A stretch of DNA of 64,000 bases from contig JAETXT010000005.1 of NCBI GenBank assembly GCA_019188255.1, positions 2,790,001-2,854,000 of the forward strand, in the 5' to 3' direction. Below, piece by piece: positions 12,169 to 22,900 of this stretch (the stretch's first letter is position 1; every line of letters begins with the position of its first letter). The notes under the pieces were generated by a model. The model made no database searches and was not told the DNA's origin. It saw only the letters and a list, made by a program, of their open reading frames with translations. Origin of the DNA: Verticillium longisporum. Its lineage: Eukaryota; Ascomycota; Sordariomycetes; Glomerellales; Plectosphaerellaceae. A program made the translations under genes and the position numbers.

Positions 12169-14782
12169 GGCGGGCTGTGGGTTTCATGTGAGGAGGAGAG
12201 GTTGCGATGAGATGAGATGGTTGTGTGGTGGGTGGAATACTTGGTGATTGGGTCGGCGGGGACGGGGGTGCACGGGCTCCCGCTGTCTTCACATGGGAAC
12301 GTGGTACTTCATCGTCATGTTGTCTGGTCACGGCTGCTTGTGTTTACGAAACCATGAGCGTCCTTGACATTCTGGAATAAGAGATAGATGGCATCTCGGT
12401 GAGATATTGTAGTAAAACAACAATCTCGGCATGGTCAAGTGAAGCCTTCCGTTGCGACGCCACCAAGGCTGTTGTTCTACTTGACCTTGCCAACCAGACT
12501 TCATTCGGCAACAACCTTCCACGACCACCTCGTGGTGCTCAATCTCTGCCAGATGCCATCTCGCTTCGATCCTCGCAGCTAGCTACATGAACTCAAACGC
12601 TCGCTTGACTTGCATCATTAGACCTGCATAACAAGAAGGTTCAGACTCCACAGTGCAGTGAGTTCCGAAGCAAAGTTCACGCATGCCCCGTCGTGATGGA
12701 TCCCCCCACGCATGGGCGCCATCATCGAACTGCGTCAATGGTGTATCGTCAGTGATTTGGTTGTTGTTATCGTGAGGAATTGTCAGTATCAGCTTGCTGG
12801 ACGCTGAGCAACACGCCCCAGGCCTCCAATGAAGGGTAGAATCAATCCAGCGAAGTACACCGTATCTTCCCGCGCAACATATTCTTTTCCTTGGTTTTTA
12901 TTCTTTTCAAAACAGGATTGTAGTAGATGGTCGACGTCGTCAGATTGCGGACGTTTCGTCACGCAGTATGTCTGACGCCAGGCGAAACTATTCGCTATCA
13001 ACACCGGGAAGTTTGACCACGTAGCATGTTCGGATTTCAGAGTGACAGGTCGTATGGAATTACCCAGCAACTGAACATTGAGTAACGAACACAGCTGGCT
13101 GAGCTTGTGCCGTGAAAGGTCCGCACATGATACGTAACACGTTCACGTTCCTCATAGGGCTGGCATCAGCTTCGATCACCAGTTCTGCAACACCCCACGA
13201 GGGAAATCATCCATGTCCTGTGTTTTGGCTGACCAGAGCCTAGCCATGATACTGGGCGGACACTTGACCTTTGAGCTGCTTGAGTCCATGTCCACGGTCC
13301 CCATCGATCTCCACGGGCTACACGTAAACACCCTTCCCTCGTGCAATTGGTCGGCCGCCATGAAACCCTCCGGGCACTTTGGCAAAGTTGTTGGTCAGCT
13401 CGTAGGGAGTGCGGCACCGATGCGGGATAGTTGGAAGCGGCAGGTGCCCCAGGACTTGTATCAGTGGGCTTTGAAAGGAACATCTACCCTGTCGGCACAT
13501 GTTCCTCGGCATGAGAAGAGACACGATGCTCAGAAGTCTCAGGGATTCTGAGTCGGTGGCTCTGAAGCAGTCGATCTCGGTGTCCTGGCCCCAAGGCGGG
13601 GATCTCGCAGTGTATCTACATAAGGTACGTTCAATATAAGGCTAGGCAATGAAACTCCGATCCCAGTTCAAGTAGTAGTGCAGCATGACCCACTCATGGG
13701 GGTCTCAAAAAACTTGACGCCATCTCTTTACGACTTCCCATGAGATGCGCTCAAGTATTCGAGCGGATTGGTTGGCCTAACGGTGGACTCGGAGTCGGAC
13801 TCTCGGAGTATCGAGGTTCAGTGTTGGCTGCAGGTGGCTCGTCGTCGAGGGGGTTGTCGGAGCTGCTGACTGGTTAGGAGGCTAACATAGCGGGGTCCAC
13901 CATCCTGATTGGAGCTGGAGGGTCATTTGTCTTCCCGTGGAGACCGACGAGGTGCTTCCCCTGTCGGATGTTGGTTCTATCCTGGGCTCGCTGCTGACAA
14001 ACCCAGCAAAGCCACCTCAACGACGAAGCTTCCTGGGGCACGACGAACGAGAGGTTCTGGTTTGTCTGGTCCGTCAACGAGATGTATATTGTAGACAAAA
14101 AGTGGCGAGGACTCGATTGCTGTGTCGAATCCTGACGAGCAAATGTATCGGCACAGCCCAGGAAGTGTGGGTTTGCTTGCTGCCTGGGACGTCCGACGCA
14201 TGGCGGTTGTCTGTCGATTCGATGGTTCCACGAGGCAAACGCAGAGGATAAAGCTTGATTCATTTCATCTAGGTACCTAGCCAGGGAGTGATTAGGCGGC
14301 ACGACCCGCTCGTAGGTAGCCAATGCGATGCCCTGGGCGTCTGACAAAGACAAAGACGCCATCCAATGCGCAGGCCTGCCCCCCTTCACATTCCTGGGCT
14401 TTTTCTCAATGCGACACAGAGCACCAGAGCAAGAGCAGCAGCAGCAGCTCTCACAGCGCCATTGCCATTACCTAAAACCGGAACCGAGGAACTGCCGGAT
14501 CGGTATCAGTCACCAGGCACGCCCATTGGTCGGGTGGCACGCCTCATCAAAAACCCGCAACGCACTAGCTCTGTTCTGCGCCAGAGGGGGACAGCCGTCG
14601 GCGCCCTGACGGCCCATCGCCATCGCGTCTTTTTTGTCTTTATAATCAACACCCCTCGACCTGCTGTAGTCATCAACCCTCCGACCCCATCCGTCACAGT
14701 CATCAATCGTCGCTTTCTCTCTCCCTCTCTCTCTTCGTGCTGACTCAGAGTGCTCTTCGTCTCTGGAACGCGCGCGCCGAAC
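12169..14782. other. 2.6-kb intergenic stretch, no supported gene
   Basis: Nothing convincing. Open frames at 12789-13070 (-), 13213-13551 (+) and 13874-14389 (-) have no recognisable family and no splice support. A CTAGGTACCTAG motif lies at about 14270. From 14640 to 14780 the sequence becomes CT-rich (TTTCTCTCTCCCTCTCTCTC), the probable promoter/leader of the bZIP gene that follows. Confidence 0.45.
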
Positions 14783-16535
14783 ATGCAGCAGCCATCGCAG
14801 CAGCCATCGCCGCCGCCGCAGCAGCACCAGCAGCCGCCGCCGAGCGCATCGCCTGCGGAATCGTCCAGCAACAACACCAACCCGTCTGCTCATCATCAAG
14901 GTGGTACGTGAACGGAACCCATTTCTTTCCATCCACACATGCCATCATCATCAAACACTATCGGTCCTGTCTGCACTTCTATTTTTTATTTTCACGATCG
15001 TTTGACATGCCATCTGCTGTTGCGATCGGAACGCGCAATCCCTCCTTCCCCACCCAAGCCGTCACTCTCTCGTCGCGCTTTCGCGTTGTATTGGGTTGCG
15101 CTGGGTCACTTTGCGCCGCTGACTGCGCTGCACTGCCACGTCCCTACCTCCCCCCCGTATTCATCACCCTCAGGGCAGGTAGCAAGCACCCTCAAGGCAG
15201 GTAGCAAGCACCCTCAAGGCAGGTAGCAAGCAGAACCCAAACCCCCAAACCCAAAACCCAAAACCTCTCTCCTCCTGTACGACCACCTACTGTACGACCA
15301 CAGCAACAACTCTGGCTGCTGGTCTGCCCTCTGTTCTGCAGCAGTCCTCTACGTGCAGCAGTCCTGCAGCAGAACAGGGCGCGATGTCGCCGAATCTCCA
15401 ATGCGGCAAGATGACTAGTACATCCACCTTCGACGGCGCGTCGACCCCCCGGAAGCCCGGCCGCCATCCTCTGTCCCCCCCTCCTCCCCTGATGGTAGCC
15501 TGCCCCCATCTCACATTACACCCCCCTACCGTTCCTCCCCACCCCCCAAGCTGCGAACGACGCGAACGACCTTGGGCTTGGGCTTGTCTACTCCTCTTAC
15601 TTAAGCCATCATCATCCATCCACTCTTTTGTCACGTCGACTCTCTCCTCGTGTCTCCCCCCCACCTTGCTGACACATTCGCTTCTTGCAGACGGCCAGTT
15701 TCGACACCAACTCGAGATCTTGAGCACGCTCGGCGCATCGACCCCCCCCTCCGGCGCCGGCGCGCACCCCCGCGGTCCCCAGCAGCCCCCCAGGGGCCAG
15801 CCGACTCACGGTTATGCCAACGGCGCGTCTTCGCCTGCACCAGACGGACTGCCCGTCAGCAATAACAACAACAACGACCCGGAAGCCCACATTCACCCAG
15901 ACCTCAGGGCCCGAACCAACTTTGCACCCCCGCTACCAGCATGATGGCCTCCGCTATGCCCCCTCCTGCCGTCTCACCCGGCGCACCACCCGCCGGCCCC
16001 TCCATTGCGCCGCCTCCCATGCAGCAGATTCAACCTCATCCGGCCCCTGATGTCGGCGGCGATCCAATGTCCATCGACGACGGGTCAGCTGATGGGCGCA
16101 AGGCGAAGCGCGAACTCTCCCAGTCCAAGCGCGCCGCCCAGAACAGGGCCGCTCAGGTACGTCGTGTCGCCCTGCGTGCGCGCGTCGCATTGGGCTCCTA
16201 GTGCACGTCACATGCTAACACCCTGCACAGCGAGCTTTCCGCCAACGAAAAGAGGGCTACATCAAAAAGCTTGAGCAGCAGGTTCGTGACTTTATGGAGA
16301 TGGAGTCCCAGTATAAGCAGCTCCAGTCAGAGAGCTATGCGCTTCGCGAATACGTCATCCACCTGCAGTCGCGCATGCTCGACACCCAAGGCGAATACCC
16401 CCAGCCTCCGCCCAACGTCAACCTCAACCAGCCCCCACCGCCTCACCTCGCACAGGGTCCCCCGGCGCATCAGCTCCAAAGCCCCGACGCTATTCCCGGC
16501 TCGCAGGCGCCCCACGCCATCCAGGAGCAGCAGCA

Positions 16536-16573
<38 letters not shown>

Positions 16574-16854
16574 CGCCGCCGCAGCAGCAGCCAGAGCCCG
16601 TCCAGCAGCAGCCGCTCCCAGCCGCCACCGCGCCACCGCCCCCGACAACGAACGACTCGGCTGTCGGCACGCCCCTCGAGGCCGTTGCGCAAGCCGTCGC
16701 TGGTCTCGCAGCGCAGGAACAGATGGCCGAGCGCCACAACTACCCAGGCGGTAAGGACTATCGCCCGGACTCGGACGTTGAGATCAAGGCGGACATGGAT
16801 ACCGACCCGCAGCTGCGCGATGACAGCATGCAAGCCCCGACCGCCTCGATGTAG
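14783..16854 (+). CDS. kapC: bZIP transcription factor, KapC/AP-1-like, with a frame break
   Basis: Nuclear DNA-binding regulator of the fungal AP-1-like group. Exons 14783-14903, 15691-16156 and 16231-16854. The bZIP region spans the second intron: KRELSQSKRAAQNRAAQ, then RAFRQRKEGYIKKLEQQV and a leucine zipper (YALREYVIHLQSRMLDTQGEY), which resembles A. nidulans KapC. Exon 1 is a Gln/Pro-rich stretch (MQQPSQQPSPPP). Exon 2 starts DGQFRHQLEILSTLGAS. After the zipper a long CAG-rich tract (about 16527-16610) encodes poly-Gln followed by Pro. The frame carrying HIHPDLRARTNFAPP changes before MMASAMPPPAVSP: one extra C in the five-C run 15927-15931 would join them, so an indel error is likely, though a downstream start at 15941 cannot be excluded. 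The 787-bp first intron is unusually long. Confidence 0.85.
15174..15268 (+). repeat. 22-bp tandem repeat plus CCCAAA-rich tract in the kapC intron
   Basis: About 2.7 copies of GGCAGGTAGCAAGCACCCTCAA (15174-15232) followed by an ACCCAAA-type array (15233-15266). It lies inside the 787-bp first intron of the bZIP gene and helps explain the intron's length. Confidence 0.8.
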
Positions 16855-17793
16855 GAGTATCCAGATCCGGACTCGGGGTAGACGACCATGTTGTCTTGTG
16901 TCACTCGCCATTTTTTTTTCCGCGTGCTTTTAATACTGTTCTGGCGTTGCGTTGAGGGGCAACCGATCATGTGCTTCCCCACCTCCCTGTCTATTTGCTA
17001 AACTGAATTGGAGAACGGCGTTCCTATTGCTGGGGGGGGCTCAGATGGGGCTCGAGTCTTCGACGAGTGCGGATGCGCTTGCGTCTACGGGCCTTGCTTT
17101 TCGAAATCTGTCGAGGGAGGAGAAGATGTATGGGCGGGCGGGCTTTGCGCAAGGCATACCCAGTGTTTGATAGTCAGTGCTGCTCTTCCAAGACGGCCAG
17201 TTAGCCATGTCACCAATTCTTTCCTTTTGCCCCTGCCGTCATTGTTCACGTGCTATGGACGAATCTGGCACATGTCAGAGGGAAAGTCGTCAGCGTGTTG
17301 TCCAGGGGCTGCGGCAGGCGAGCAAGCTGCAGAGCGGCGAAGCTGAATATGAGCTCTCTGATTCGGCCTCGACAGATGGACTTCAAACCCTGTGCGCCCA
17401 CACCTTCGGGCAAGGGATATGATCATTGGCGACGCGGGCCTAGCTCTACAGCACCGCCTCCCAGTCGGGCGTTCTTGGTTTCTTCGCCAGAATTCCTGTT
17501 GGATCGGTCCGGAGAGGAGAAGGCATTGTCAGTGCCGGTGGCCACCTCGGGGGGGATTAAAAGAGCAGTCGGCGTCTGCCCCCTCTGGATCCCCTGAACC
17601 GCTTTCTCCCCCCAAGGCTACACCGTCTTGTACCGTGTTCATTGTCCTCTCCTCCCAACGCTACATCGTCTTTTACCGCGTTCATTGCACTGTAGGTACC
17701 GATTTGCTCACGGGCTTGCTCATCCTCACCCCTTCTCTGTCGGACTGGGACATGGCGCTCATCCCAGTCCAGCAGACAGCACTCTGATCCATC
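16855..17793. other. Intergenic, no supported gene
   Basis: About 0.9 kb between kapC and the small HeLo/SesA-like gene. A T-run at 16911-16919 may mark the kapC 3' end. CCTCCCAACGCTAC-type pyrimidine-rich sequence precedes the next ATG. Open frames here have no recognisable products. Confidence 0.45.
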
Positions 17794-18441
17794 ATGGAAG
17801 TATTCGGCATCGTCGCCAGCGCTGTCGGCATCGCGACCGCTGCCAAGCTGACATACGGCTTCGTTCGAGAAAAGCTAGGCGCGGCCGCCGTCTTCAAGGA
17901 GACTAAGAGACTGCTGCCCCTCATCCAGGAAACGACGAACGTGGTCAAGGTGCGGAAGCCGCCGACGGCAGCGAAAGAGCTGCGGGCCGTCGCCCGAGAC
18001 TGCGGAGACAATGCCGACGCCGCGGCCGCCATCTTGAACAGCCTGCATGGCGCCGCAGGCCATGTTGGGTACCCGGTGATCGGACGCCTCTGGGGCATGT
18101 TCTCGCAGATGGGCCGGAGATCACGAGTGGCGGACCTCAAGAACGCCATTTTCCAGGAGCTATTTTTGATCATCGCCCGCACGGTCGTGAGCTTGCCGAC
18201 CGCGGATGAGATTGCTGACAAGGTTGCTAATAAGGTTGCTGATAAGGTTGCTGATAAGGTCTGGAGCAAGTTTGTCGCCATGATGGGGCCGCGGAGGCAG
18301 GTCATGCTTCAGGGAGACCTAGAGAGAGGCGCGACTGCAGGACCCAGGGCCATCGAGTACAGCACTGTCAACGACCAAGGTGATTGGATTGGACGCAACA
18401 TTCTCAGGGATGCCGAGAGGGCTAGCGTGTACGAGCTGTGA
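17794..18441 (+). CDS. Small HeLo/SesA-like N-terminal-domain protein with possible amyloid-motif tail
   Basis: Single-exon 215-residue protein. The start MEVFGIVASAVGIATAAKLT is typical of the HeLo-like/SesA helical domains found at the N termini of fungal NLRs and cell-death effectors; no NACHT, NB-ARC or repeat domain follows. Residues about 140-156 are a 12-bp-unit repeat (ADKVANKVADKVADKV), probably a helix. The C terminus, with RRQVMLQGD and then GDWIGRNILRDAERASVYEL, has the spacing G-x-N...D-x-x-RA-x-V seen in HET-s-related amyloid motifs, and the next codons after the TGA read NV, as if the usual G of LGN had become a stop. In known systems such motifs transmit a fold from an NLR to a membrane-disrupting effector. 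The N-terminal assignment is fair; the amyloid reading is inference. The gene is GC-rich and intact. Confidence 0.6.
   Translation: MEVFGIVASAVGIATAAKLTYGFVREKLGAAAVFKETKRLLPLIQETTNVVKVRKPPTAAKELRAVARDCGDNADAAAAILNSLHGAAGHVGYPVIGRLWGMFSQMGRRSRVADLKNAIFQELFLIIARTVVSLPTADEIADKVANKVADKVADKVWSKFVAMMGPRRQVMLQGDLERGATAGPRAIEYSTVNDQGDWIGRNILRDAERASVYEL
18214..18261 (+). repeat. Four 12-bp in-frame repeats
   Basis: Four imperfect units of GCTGATAAGGTT, encoding ADKV/ANKV blocks inside the HeLo/SesA-like gene. Near identity at synonymous sites suggests recent slippage. Confidence 0.85.
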
Positions 18442-19499
18442 AATGTCCCTAGTCGCCATAGAGTTGAATGCATCCTTTGCCTCGATCTTCTTGTTCTGCA
18501 GACGATGGCGCGCGCTGGGGAATCCCTACTGTCACAAAGCTGGAGGCAGCACATTGATTCACTGTGTCGGGACTTTGTTACAAACCGACTGTTGATACAG
18601 TCCAGGCGTACAATGAGAGCGAAGGCATGCGGGTCTGAAGCCGCGGGACCCCTCCCCCATCCTCACGATATCGGAAGCACTGAACAAGAAACTTCGGAAG
18701 GCGAGTAATCGCTGACGAGGCGCTGCACTTTCTGCTACATGGACTCCTCGTCTGGAACCCCCTAATTCTCGGATTTCGAGTAACTGTCCCGTAGGTGAAA
18801 GGTCTAGGGTGAGGCATCTGAGCGTCTTTGATGTATCTTGGAGTGCCTTCGCTGCGTGTCACAGAGGTATCGAACTGGACACGTCATCTGCTTGCCTGAT
18901 GTTCTGACGAGTGCGATCTTTCAAAGGCCCGTCCCAAAACCATCTCCTGCACGATCTTTGCATCTTGACAATTGGACTAGTGGCCACGGTCCGTCAGACT
19001 TGTTCTTCAGTCTGGGAATTGATGTATCTCACAGCCAAGTATGTGTCGCGGGAGGTTGAGAGGCTTGAGTAGCAAAACCACTCTTGACACCAATGACGAA
19101 GTGAAAGTGTCGAATGCATGCGAGGCGGAACAATGATGAGGCCTGGTATAACAGCGTGAGTCAACCGGAATAACCCAGTATACCCGAGCGGCCCTGTAAA
19201 GAATAGGGCCCATCTCCTGGGTAGCCTCGAGGTAAGTCATGGAAGAGCACCTGAAGCCGCCGGCTTGCTGCAAGTGCTCAAATAATGGCATCAAAGCATC
19301 GTGTATAACAATGGAAATGACGACTCATGAGCATGTCTATAGCACTAAGCCCCCACACGTGAATCATTGCAGACAAACCACCATGGGGACAAGATTCTTC
19401 TAATCAAAATTCAAGTGCTCATTTTTGGGCAAAAAGAAAAAAGACAAAAACTGTCAACACCCTCCCTTTTACGTCCTGCCCAGCCCAAAAACTCCATAC
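18442..19499. other. Intergenic, no supported gene
   Basis: About 1 kb between the HeLo/SesA-like gene and the 3' end of ARP5. No open frame resembles a known protein. The sequence from 19370 to 19499 is A-rich and may hold the ARP5 3' UTR on the minus strand. Confidence 0.45.
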
Positions 19500-21889
19500 T
19501 CATACAGGGGGACAGTTGTTCCCCAAATCATGCTCCTACATACATATGGTCAGTATTGTGCGCCTCGTCAACGAATGTCGAAGCAGGAGAAGTCTCACCT
19601 TGAGGTACTCGTGCCCCTTTTCCTCGTACTCGGCCTTTGTCACGGCAGCGGCCTTCCACGCGTCGCCGCCGCTCCACTCGGCGGCCCCCTCCACGCATCG
19701 AGCAGCGGATCTGCCGCGCGACGCGTCCGCAGCGGCGAGCCCGCCGGCAGGAGTGCCGCGAGCCCGTCGCGCAGGCGCTGGTCGAAGTTCTTGAAGAGCG
19801 TGTTGCCACCCGTCAGAAAGACGTCTTTCAGAAAGGCGTCGCTGCCGCCGACCTGGTCGACGAGGCGGTGGGTCAGAATGTCGCCCGTGATCTCGACGAG
19901 GCCGGCCTGGTCGACGCCGGCGATGGAGGGCCGGAAGACGACCTCGGGCACGCGGATGCGCTCGACGTTGAGGTGGATCTGGTTCGCCTCGGCCTGGGAC
20001 GCCGTGTCAAAAGGGCGCGGCCCGCGGGCAAAGGCGTGGAGCATCGACTTGGACCAGTCGAGCTGGGCCTCGTGCGTGTGCTCGTAGGTAAAGTCCGGGT
20101 CGTAGCGGAGGAGGTCGTGCTCGTAGGACTTGAGATTGGACTGCAAATCTTCCTCCTCCTGCTCGTCGTCGCTGTTGTCGCCGACGGCGATGGTGCGGTA
20201 GACACCCCAGTCGTCGTCGTCGGCACCAAACGTGTCGTCGTTTCCGCCACGGCGTCGCTTGCGCGTGGGCTCGTCGGCGGCAAGGTTGGCAATGGTCTTC
20301 ATGCGCGACTGCGAGGCGAGGGATTTACGGTTGCCGAGGTCCTGCTTGAGGCGATCACGCTCCTTCATCTTGAGCAGCGCGTCGGCGCGTTTCTGGCGGC
20401 GCTCGTCGAGCCAGCCCTCCAGGTCGTTCTCGCGGCGCTCCTCATCAAGGCGTTTTGCCTCGGCAATGCGGGCCTTTTCCGCCTCCTTCTCGGCTTTCGC
20501 GCGCGCGCGCGTCGTGGTTGGACTTGAGGAGGCGCTGCTGTCGCTTAGCTTTGATGCTGGCATCGTCGAGCTGGTCGTCGGGAACGTCGAGGAGGTCAAA
20601 GTTGGGCGGCGCCTGCTGCTCCTCCTCCTCCTCGCCGCCGACGTCCTTGGTGCGGGCCTTGCGCACGGCCTTGTCGAGGACAGCGATCGTCTTCTCGAGG
20701 GCCGCCTCGTCCTTGAGCTCATCGGCGTCGAGCAGGCGGCGAACATCCTTCTTATTGGTGAGGGCCTCGAGACGGGACTGGAGCTTCTTGTAGTACTCGA
20801 GCTCCTCCTCTTTGCGCATGAGCTTCTCAAGACGCATCTTGGCAGCCTGCTGCTGCAAGCGGCGACCGCTCTCCTTCTTGCGCTCCGCAATCTTGGCAAG
20901 CTCCTCCTCCGTCTTCTCGATGATGACCTCCTCGGTGTAGGGGTACTGGATGACGACATCGCGGTCCTCGAGGCCAGTCCAATCAAGGTAGCCGGACAGT
21001 TCGTTATCGTAGTCGGCAGAGAGATAGCAGTGATCGCGCACCATGCGCTCGGCCTGCGAGGGGCTCAGCTTGCCGACAAAGGCGGGATACTTGAGCCTGA
21101 GGAGCTTGAGGAGGTACTCGGCCGAGTGCCAGCCGCCCGAGTTCAGGCGGGTGGCTTGGGCGAGCATGGCCTTCTGGTTGTAGACGGGGATGACATGGGT
21201 CGAGGTATGGGACGAGGAGACGACGAGGCCGGTGGTGCCCTTGTTGTGACGATAGGAGAAGAGCGAGTCGATGCCGTAGGCGACTGAGGGGGCGCCGTAG
21301 CACTCGAAGAGCGTCTCGTTCATGGCTGCCTGCGTTAGCTTGCCGTGCATTGCATTACTTCGGGGACATGGGAAGGCTCACTCTTGCGAACGTAGGAAAA
21401 GTTGGCGACAGCCTCGGTCATGACGATGGGCATGTCAATGTTGCCCTCGGCGCCGTTCATGCCGAGTTTGAGGAAGATGTAGTCGAGCACATGCTCCATG
21501 GCGTCCCAGTTTGTGACGATGCCAGTGCCCTGCTCAAAAGCATTTCGAACGTGACTCCTCGAGTTGGCGTCGGCGTAGCAGTCGTTGCCGGCAAAGGAAT
21601 ACGTCTTGCCAGCTTTGCGATCGCGGTACTTGGACATGATGGGAGGGATGCTCATGCGCGGCTTGTCCTCGAAGGACCAGCCGGCGCGGACAGCATTCGA
21701 GCCGTTATCAATGACAATCCCGGAGCTCCCCTGAGGCCCAGGGAGAGCCTTCTCTCGGCCGTCGTGCTGGATCGCCATGGGCTTGTCCAAGCGAGCCTCC
21801 CTCATTGGGAAGATCTTGGCTGGGGGGTATTCCCTAGGCGCGGGCAGTTTGGAGGCGGGAATGCCATCATCAGTCGCAGAGGGCGCCAT
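19500..21889 (-). CDS. ARP5: Actin-related protein 5, INO80 complex subunit, with two frame breaks
   Basis: Nuclear actin-fold subunit of the INO80 chromatin remodeller, which pairs with Ies6. Exons 21889-21382, 21325-19599 and 19535-19500. The ATG at 21889 sits in GCCGCCATGG. The actin core is clear (SSGIVIDNGSNAVRAGWSFED, ECYGAPSVAYGIDSLFSY, FLTGGNTLFKNFDQRL), interrupted by a long charged coiled insertion (EEVIIEKTEEELAKIAERKK and onward) that is the hallmark of Arp5. The tail after the last intron is EHDLGNNCPPV. Two breaks occur: at 20498-20511, where a (CG)7 run needs one more unit to join SNHDARARA to KAEKEAEKARIAEA, and at 19685-19689, where one more C (plus strand) joins LDAWRG to AAEWSGGDAWKAAAV. 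With both restored the exons sum to 757 residues with correct phases. These are probably assembly errors. Confidence 0.93.
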
Positions 21890-22900
21890 GGCGGCGCTGG
21901 CGGCTTGGGGAGGGCGTTCGGATGCAGCAAGGGAAGCTGTCGTGTGTTCGATGGAAAGGTGGCGAGGATGAAAGGCGTACAGAGAAATCGCAGGATCGTC
22001 TAGGGTGTCGACGCTGTCATGCTGTGGAGTGACAGGTAGAGGTTGCGTCAACAGACGTTATCGGGTTGATGGAGGCTGACAAGGCTTTCGTTGAGTTGGC
22101 ACGGGTGGTCGGAGGGGATTCGTGGGCCAATTGGCGACGCAAGGGTCGTTGCGCTTTGCTCTTCGTTTCTGTCTGACCAGGCGGAATTCGGTTTGTCGTC
22201 TGGCGATGCGTCGCGGTCGAGCTCCCGCCTCGTCAGTCCTCTTGCACTAGGTACCTGCCACAGTAGGTACCTAGGTACCTAGGTACCTAGGTCAGGTAAG
22301 GTACCGGCAGGGTCGAAGATCCTGGGCCCACGCCCAACCCGACAGACCCGCACTAATGCACCCCCTTGGAATCCACATACACATGCTGAACCTCGTCTTG
22401 ACCTCGTCTTGACATCACTTCTGCAATGTTGGCACACCTACTGCTTCAAGACTTTCTCATGATCATACGAGACTCGCTGACTCTATGAAGGGAGAAAACG
22501 AAAAAAGAGAAACCCGAAGCTGATCTTGCAGACACAGTATCATCCACCGCCCTTCTGCTCCATGACATGCCTATTCGACTGAGATGGCTGCGCTGGTGCC
22601 CAACAGCGCAGAGCTCACAGCTCTGTGACAGCCAAGCAATTCGTCTACGTGCCATACGACAGTTACATCACTCTCGTCAGCTCATTCTTCGCCGCCGGGC
22701 GATCTGACATGCATGTCTCCAATGGCACGTTTGCAGATGCGAGCCTTGTCGTGGCCAAGAGCCTGTCTCGACGCCGATGAAGAGGGTTAAATAGAACGGA
22801 CATGACTCTTCGAGCCTTGTGAGGATGATGCAAAAGCCCGGACCATCTGCGTGAAGTCACGCCAGACTAGAATACAGCTCTTCTTCTGCATGAGTGTAGC
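21890..22900. other. ARP5 upstream region with TACCTAGG array
   Basis: About 1 kb with no supported gene. The striking content is the palindromic array at 22246-22305. The first 150 bases continue the ARP5 frame upstream of the chosen ATG without a stop, so a longer N terminus is formally possible, but the Kozak-like context favours 21889. Confidence 0.5.
22246..22305. repeat. TACCTAGG palindromic tandem array
   Basis: Overlapping GGTACCTA units (CTAGGTACCTGCC...GTAGGTACCTAGGTACCTAGGTACC...), each self-complementary. The same core occurs singly near 1731, 8645, 14270 and 54400. It looks like a dispersed short palindromic motif rather than a promoter element of one gene. Confidence 0.85.

Noticed and set aside
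19637..21287. Long plus-strand frames of 296 and 351 codons
   Set aside because: They are antisense to ARP5, created by GC-rich third positions, and have low-complexity Leu/Val/Ala content.
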